In this document: positions 59,847-64,000 of the stretch, in pieces | Layout of the letters: each line of letters starts with the position of its first letter | Numbering within the stretch: position 1 is the first letter of the stretch | NCBI RefSeq assembly: GCF_001999985.1 | Contig: NZ_CP019645.1 | Span: 1,054,001-1,118,000, forward strand | Direction: 5' to 3' | Length of the DNA: 64,000 nt | From: Helicobacter bilis | Lineage (GTDB): Bacteria; Campylobacterota; Campylobacteria; Campylobacterales; Helicobacteraceae | The notes under the pieces: generated by a model | Databases searched by the model: none | Told to the model about the DNA's origin: nothing | Seen by the model: only the letters and a program-made list of their open reading frames with translations | Translations under genes and position numbers: made by a program

Positions 59847-60176
59847 TTACAATCCAAATGTAATATTTTCAATGAATGTAATATTGTCTTTATAGATACT
59901 CACCGCATCTATGCAAAAATGGCTTACAATCTGTCTTTGGTCTAAAAAAACATGTATAGTTTTTGTGAGTCTTTCTAGCTTTTTTGGCGTGATATTTACA
60001 AGTGGATTGATACAATGCGATGATTTTACTTCTATAAAATGTAGGATAGAATCTTTTTTCATAATAAGGTCGATTTCACCATAACGACTATGAAAATTTT
60101 GCTCAATAAACTCAAACCCCAAACTTATAAGATATTCTAATGCTACTTGCTCGTAATATCTACCCTTTTGTCGCAT
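59847..60176 (-). CDS. yraN: UPF0102 (YraN) family nuclease-like protein
   Basis: 109 residues with the YraN signature: GRYYEQVALEYLISLGFEFI, then NFHSRYGEIDLIMKKD and LHFIEVKSS, which give the Asp...Glu-x-Lys arrangement of the PD-(D/E)XK fold. The cellular role is not established; the family may act on branched DNA. The ATG at 60176 is preferred to a GTG at 60185. It stands alone here. Confidence 0.88.
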   Translation of the reverse strand: MRQKGRYYEQVALEYLISLGFEFIEQNFHSRYGEIDLIMKKDSILHFIEVKSSHCINPLVNITPKKLERLTKTIHVFLDQRQIVSHFCIDAVSIYKDNITFIENITFGL

Positions 60177-60326
60177 GAAAATCACAGCCTAAACTTAAAT
60201 TGTATTATTATACCTAGCTATAATCAAGTTTATGCGTTTGTGAGCTTGATATAGCAAAGTAAATTCCATATATTTACAAACATGTGATACCTTGCTTGGC
60301 TATTTTAATTGTGAAAGGAATTTCTT

Positions 60327-60905
60327 GTGAATAAGTTTATGATGAAAAAGATTATACCATGTATATTTGGATTAGCAGCAAGCTCTTCTGTGTATGCAAG
60401 TACGATTGATACAAAAAGTGTGAAAGTAGAATTTGTAGGCTACAAGGCACCTGTGATGGCGGATTTAGCTGGTTCTTTTAAGACAATACAATATACCTTT
60501 GGTAAAGATACTCGTAGTATTGTGGGTGTTTTGCAGAATGCAAGTGCGACTATTGTCCCAACAAGTAGTGAGATTCCAGATAATGAAATTGCAACAGACA
60601 ACATGAATAAAGTATTTTTCCCCACACTGCTTGGTAAAAATAATATAAAAGTTACTTTTATTAAGGTTGTAGAGGGTGAAGATACTGGGTTACTTAGAGC
60701 AAAGGTTATGATCGGCAAGGAATTAAGTATTGTCCCATTAGTTTATACCATTAATAACGGCAAATTTGTTGCGAAGGGCACTTTGGATTTACATAATTTT
60801 TCACAGGGAGAAAAGGCACTAAAAGCTTTAAGTGATGCGGCTGCTGGTCATGCTGGTATTACATGGGGTAATGTAGAGCTAATTTTCACTGCTGATGTGA
60901 AATAA
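60327..60905 (+). CDS. Secreted YceI-like protein
   Basis: The signal peptide (MKKIIPCIFGLAASSSVYAS) leads to a beta-rich mature part of about 170 residues. VKVEFVGYKAPVMADLAGSF resembles the first strands of the YceI lipocalin-like barrel; later NNIKVTFIKVVEGEDTGLLRAK and FVAKGTLDLHNFS fit its alternating strands. YceI proteins bind isoprenoid or amphiphilic ligands in the periplasm. The GTG at 60327 has AAGGA 7 bases upstream; an ATG at 60339 lacks one. Monocistronic. Confidence 0.68.
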   Translation: MNKFMMKKIIPCIFGLAASSSVYASTIDTKSVKVEFVGYKAPVMADLAGSFKTIQYTFGKDTRSIVGVLQNASATIVPTSSEIPDNEIATDNMNKVFFPTLLGKNNIKVTFIKVVEGEDTGLLRAKVMIGKELSIVPLVYTINNGKFVAKGTLDLHNFSQGEKALKALSDAAAGHAGITWGNVELIFTADVK

Positions 60906-61093
60906 TTGAAGTTTAAAGCTATTCCAATAAGCAGCTTCTAACATGCCGAATAGCTTTAAATGGATTATGGCACTTAGTAAAAGCAACTCGCCTACCCACT
61001 ACACAATTAGAATCCTTTTAGATTCTTGTAAGGCAACGAGACATAGAAATATAACTCGAATTGCTAAACTCACCTAACACTCAATCCCACTCA

Positions 61094-62404
61094 CTATCTT
61101 CTCATAATCAAAGTTGTTGCTTGATCTAGCGCAAGGTATTTTTTTGCGACTTCTTGAATCTGTTTGGTATTTAGAGATTCTAGATTTTTCTCATAGTCTA
61201 GAAGCGGTTGTATATCACCTCGCACAAAATATGATCCAAAGAGTCCTGCCACAGAGCTTGCACTCTCTAAGCTATAAATAAAACTTGCACGAGTGTTTAT
61301 CTTAATTTTATCAAGCTGTGCTTGTGTGATTTGTGTTTTTTTTAGCTTTTCAATCTGTTTTAATATTTCTTCTTTCAAAGCATTTGCACTTACTCCCGCA
61401 TTGCCTGTTGCTATAATGATAAACATGCCTGAGTCAATCATATCCATATTATACGCACTCACAGATGAAGCAAGTTGCAATTTATCCTGCAGGATAGAGG
61501 GTAAAATCGCACTTTTACCACCGCCTAATATATCGCCGATAGCTTCTAGGGCTACTTGGTCTTTATGCGTGAAGCTTGGGGTTTTAAAGCCCATGATAAG
61601 CCATTCTATCCCGCCTGTATCCTTTTTGATATAGGCTTCTCTTATGCCATCTTGTTCTGGCTCTTGCATAATCACTTTTGGAATCTCGCCTTTATTCTTA
61701 ATCTTGCTAAAATATTTTTCCGCACCGCTAAATACATCGTGTGGATTGACATCGCCGCTTACAAGCAATATTGCATTTTGTGGTTGATAGTAAGTCTCAT
61801 GGAAGCTTTTCACATCTTGCAAACTCCAATTTTGTATATCAGTCATAAAGCCGATTGGAGTCCAATGATATGGGTGATAAACATAGGCGGTATTAAAAAA
61901 GCGAAAGTATAAATAGCCACTTGGTGTATTATCTGTCCGCCATAATCTCTCTTGTGCTACCACATCTCTTTCTGATTGAAATTCAGAATCTATAAATTCT
62001 AGATTCTGCATGAGTTCAGCAAAAAGCTCTAAGGACTTATTTAGATTTTGTGTGCTAGATTTAATAAAATAGCGTGTATAATCAAAGCTTGTAGAAGCAT
62101 TATTCACACCGCCCATTTGCTTTACTATCTCATCAAATTCACCAGCTTTTAGATTCTTTGTTGTTTTAAAATTCATGTGTTCTAGCATGTGTGCTATACC
62201 GCTTTTCCCCATGACTTCATTACGAGAGCCGACTTTATAAAATACATTTGTCTCAATTACATTACTTTTATTATGCAGTGGAATCACCACGACTTGCAAA
62301 CCATTTTCAAGAATCTTACTTTCATATTTTGGCAATACACTACCAAATGCAATACTACTCATTATGCAAACTCCTAATACAATTTTTTGATATAACTTCA
62401 TCAT
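61094..62404 (-). CDS. M16-family zinc peptidase
   Basis: Secreted insulinase/processing-peptidase homologue. The inverted zinc motif HMLEH is at residues 72-76 (KSGIAHMLEHMNFK), with the distal Glu in the SERDVVAQERLWRTD stretch. The N-terminus looks like a signal peptide (GVCIMSSIAFGS). 436 residues, one M16 pair. The C-terminal R/Y substrate motif region is SVAGLFGSYFVRGD. The ATG overlaps the pyrD stop (ATGA), so it is translated by coupling. H. pylori has the same order, with pyrD followed by the peptidase. Confidence 0.9.
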   Translation of the reverse strand: MMKLYQKIVLGVCIMSSIAFGSVLPKYESKILENGLQVVVIPLHNKSNVIETNVFYKVGSRNEVMGKSGIAHMLEHMNFKTTKNLKAGEFDEIVKQMGGVNNASTSFDYTRYFIKSSTQNLNKSLELFAELMQNLEFIDSEFQSERDVVAQERLWRTDNTPSGYLYFRFFNTAYVYHPYHWTPIGFMTDIQNWSLQDVKSFHETYYQPQNAILLVSGDVNPHDVFSGAEKYFSKIKNKGEIPKVIMQEPEQDGIREAYIKKDTGGIEWLIMGFKTPSFTHKDQVALEAIGDILGGGKSAILPSILQDKLQLASSVSAYNMDMIDSGMFIIIATGNAGVSANALKEEILKQIEKLKKTQITQAQLDKIKINTRASFIYSLESASSVAGLFGSYFVRGDIQPLLDYEKNLESLNTKQIQEVAKKYLALDQATTLIMRR

Positions 62405-63474
62405 TGAATCGCTACTCCAATCGCTTCGTTTATATGCTTGAATCCATCGGCTTTTAGCTTTTCTGCTAACTCATTATTCATGCGAGATATAAGCGTTGGA
62501 CCTTCATATATCATACTGCTTAGAATCTGCACTAAACTTGCCCCAAGCTTTATTCTTTCATACACTTCATTAGAATCGCCAATGCCGCCAACAGAAATAA
62601 GCGTAGTTTTCTTATGAAAATTCTTCCCTAAGATTCTTAAAACCTCTTTAGATTTTGTGCTAATAGCTTTACCGCTAAGACCACCAAAGCATACATCATT
62701 TTTTTTCACTGGATTTGAGACAAGGCTATAATCAATGCTTGTGTTTGTAGCAATGATCCCATTTACACCATTTTGGATAGCCGCATCGCATACAGCGAGC
62801 ATAGATTCTATCTCCATATCAGGCGATATTTTAATGAAAATTGGCTTATTTGTTGTGCTTTTTGCCATCTCCATAAGCTCTTTTACAAAGCTCTCATTTT
62901 GTAAATCACGCAAACCGGGCGTATTTGGCGATGAGAGATTAAAGGTGAAATAATCGCCATAGTCTTTGAGTGTATCAAGGCTTAATTCATAATTTTTTAG
63001 AGAATCACCTTGTGCGATATTCTTATTTTTGCCAATATTTATACCAAGCGGGATACAAAAGGGATATACTTCCTTTAAATGTGCCAACATTCCCCTTGCC
63101 CCGATATTATTAAAGCCCATTGCATTTTGCAAACTCTCTTCTTCTACATGGCGAAACATGCGAGGCTTTTCATTCCCATCTTGAGGCATTTGTGTAACGC
63201 TACCTAACTCTAAATATCCAAAGCCAAGACTAGCTAAAGGTCGCACCGCTTCCGCGTTTTTATCAAATCCACTTGCAAGTCCTATGGGATTGTAGAAATG
63301 CAAACCATGTATATCTTGAGCTAAATTCTCATGGATACGACAATAGCACTTTGCAATCATAGATTCAAATAATGGAATCTTTTGTGGCATTTTCATTACT
63401 TTTATTGCGAAGTTGTGAATCTTTTCGGCATCACATTTATACAAATAAGGTCGTATTTTTTTATAGAATCCCAT
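62401..63474 (-). CDS. pyrD: Dihydroorotate dehydrogenase (quinone), class 2
   Basis: FMN enzyme at the inner membrane oxidising dihydroorotate to orotate with quinone, in pyrimidine synthesis. The N-terminal helix extension (MGFYKKIRPYLYKCDAEKIH) is the membrane/quinone part of class 2. NPIGLASGFDKNAEAVRPLA, NAMGFNNIGARG, FNLSSPNTPGLRDLQ with the catalytic Ser, FIKISPDM, GIIATNTSI and ISVGGI are canonical. 357 residues. First gene of the unit with the M16 peptidase, divergent from waaC. Confidence 0.95.
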   Translation of the reverse strand: MGFYKKIRPYLYKCDAEKIHNFAIKVMKMPQKIPLFESMIAKCYCRIHENLAQDIHGLHFYNPIGLASGFDKNAEAVRPLASLGFGYLELGSVTQMPQDGNEKPRMFRHVEEESLQNAMGFNNIGARGMLAHLKEVYPFCIPLGINIGKNKNIAQGDSLKNYELSLDTLKDYGDYFTFNLSSPNTPGLRDLQNESFVKELMEMAKSTTNKPIFIKISPDMEIESMLAVCDAAIQNGVNGIIATNTSIDYSLVSNPVKKNDVCFGGLSGKAISTKSKEVLRILGKNFHKKTTLISVGGIGDSNEVYERIKLGASLVQILSSMIYEGPTLISRMNNELAEKLKADGFKHINEAIGVAIQ

Positions 63475-63568
63475 GTTTAACCCTTAATAATAAACAAAAT
63501 GCTAGATTATATCAAAACACAATAAAATCCTGCTTAATATGACAAAAAGTTTCTAAGCTTATCTATGC

Positions 63569-63574
63569 TATAAT
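63569..63574 (+). promoter_or_regulatory. -10 box of waaC
   Basis: TATAAT 25 bp before the start codon, followed by AGAAAGGA as ribosome site. Confidence 0.55.
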
Positions 63575-63598
63575 CTTAATTTCACAGAAAGGAAAAAT

Positions 63599-64000
63599 AT
63601 GAGAATTGCTATCATACGATTATCTGCATTTGGTGATGTTGTCATCGCATCAAGCATGCTTGCTGGACTTAAGGCTCTTGGGGATTATAGGATAGAATGG
63701 TTTGTTGATGAGAGATTTAGCGGTATTTTGGAGCATTCCCCTTGTATTACAAAGATTCACTCACTGCCATTTAAAAAGCTTTTAAAAAGCATAGGCGGGC
63801 TTTTAGAGATACGAAGATATTGTAAGAGTTGCGGTGAATTTGACATGGTGGTAGATATGCAGGGGCTTATAAAGTCAGCCATTGTCGGTAAATGCCTTGT
63901 GTCTAAAAAATTTGTTGGATTCTCTAAAGATGGGGCAAGGGAGGGCTTTGCTAGCTATTTTTATACACATAAGGTATCAATACCCTATGATTCTAATATC
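63599..64000 (+). CDS. waaC: Lipopolysaccharide heptosyltransferase I, 3' end outside window
   Basis: GT9 enzyme adding the first heptose to Kdo2-lipid A in the inner core. The start MRIAIIRLSAFGDVVIASSM is the family N-terminus (nucleotide-sugar independent acceptor loop); YRIEWFVDERFSGILEHSPC and the DMVVDMQGLIKSAIVGK stretch with the catalytic Asp follow. 134 residues are in the window and the frame is open to the edge; the full enzyme has about 330-350. Unlike the GT9 gene at 12201 it has no G tract in the visible part. Confidence 0.9.
   Translation, partial: MRIAIIRLSAFGDVVIASSMLAGLKALGDYRIEWFVDERFSGILEHSPCITKIHSLPFKKLLKSIGGLLEIRRYCKSCGEFDMVVDMQGLIKSAIVGKCLVSKKFVGFSKDGAREGFASYFYTHKVSIPYDSNI

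Overview
The window is an AT-rich chromosomal segment from a bacterium of the genus Helicobacter (Campylobacterota), most likely an enterohepatic rather than a gastric species. The 16S/23S genes and the neighbouring gene pairs point there: pyrD with an M16 peptidase, a cholesterol glucosyltransferase with its thioesterase-like partner, and the seven-gene atp operon. De novo purine genes (purS, purQ, purM) and a linked 16S-tRNA-23S-5S operon argue against H. pylori itself. I cannot name the species.

Layout. 1-7.4 kb: end of dapE, purS-purQ, a Sel1-repeat protein, a pseudopilin, a radical SAM enzyme, purM and an SH3-like protein. 7.6-14.1 kb: a three-domain phospholipid-repair protein (transporter/acyltransferase/acyl-ACP synthetase), a lipoprotein, a phase-variable heptosyltransferase-like gene and flhG. 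14.4-24.4 kb: a BspA-like protein, a phase-variable FkbM methyltransferase, copA, a transglycosylase-like protein, glyS, ybeY, murB and fliQ. 24.7-32.2 kb: a four-tRNA cluster, the cholesterol glucosyltransferase pair, a sigma54-driven hook protein gene, an outer membrane protein and two more tRNAs. 32.4-38.9 kb: a surface-glycan cluster in which two genes are switched off by poly-G tracts, then a phase-variable LTA-synthase-like sulfatase. 39.2-47.6 kb: the F1 and stalk genes of the ATP synthase, and uvrD. 47.8-54.6 kb: one rRNA operon whose 16S gene carries an intervening sequence. 54.7-56.9 kb: a decayed accessory patch (cut-off lysE, a long multiply frameshifted gene, an intact small membrane protein). 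57.1-64 kb: fliS, fliD, yraN, a YceI-like protein, an M16 peptidase, pyrD and the start of waaC.

Two themes tie the window together. First, long homopolymeric G/C tracts (12-14 nt) lie inside five surface-modification genes and one decayed gene, and a 14-nt A tract lies upstream of an outer membrane protein. These form a set of on/off switches acting on cell-surface chemistry. The copies read here give two genes OFF (tracts at 33911 and 35312) and three whose tract is in frame (13079, 15896, 38654). Second, dispersed inverted-repeat elements lie both between genes and in frame inside genes. In copA and ybeY they are translated into a recognisable peptide, CHVERSETS, and swell the copA linker and the ybeY N-terminus far beyond family size. 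One further oddity is a radical SAM gene whose 3' end appears to have been replaced by the mature part of a lipoprotein gene.
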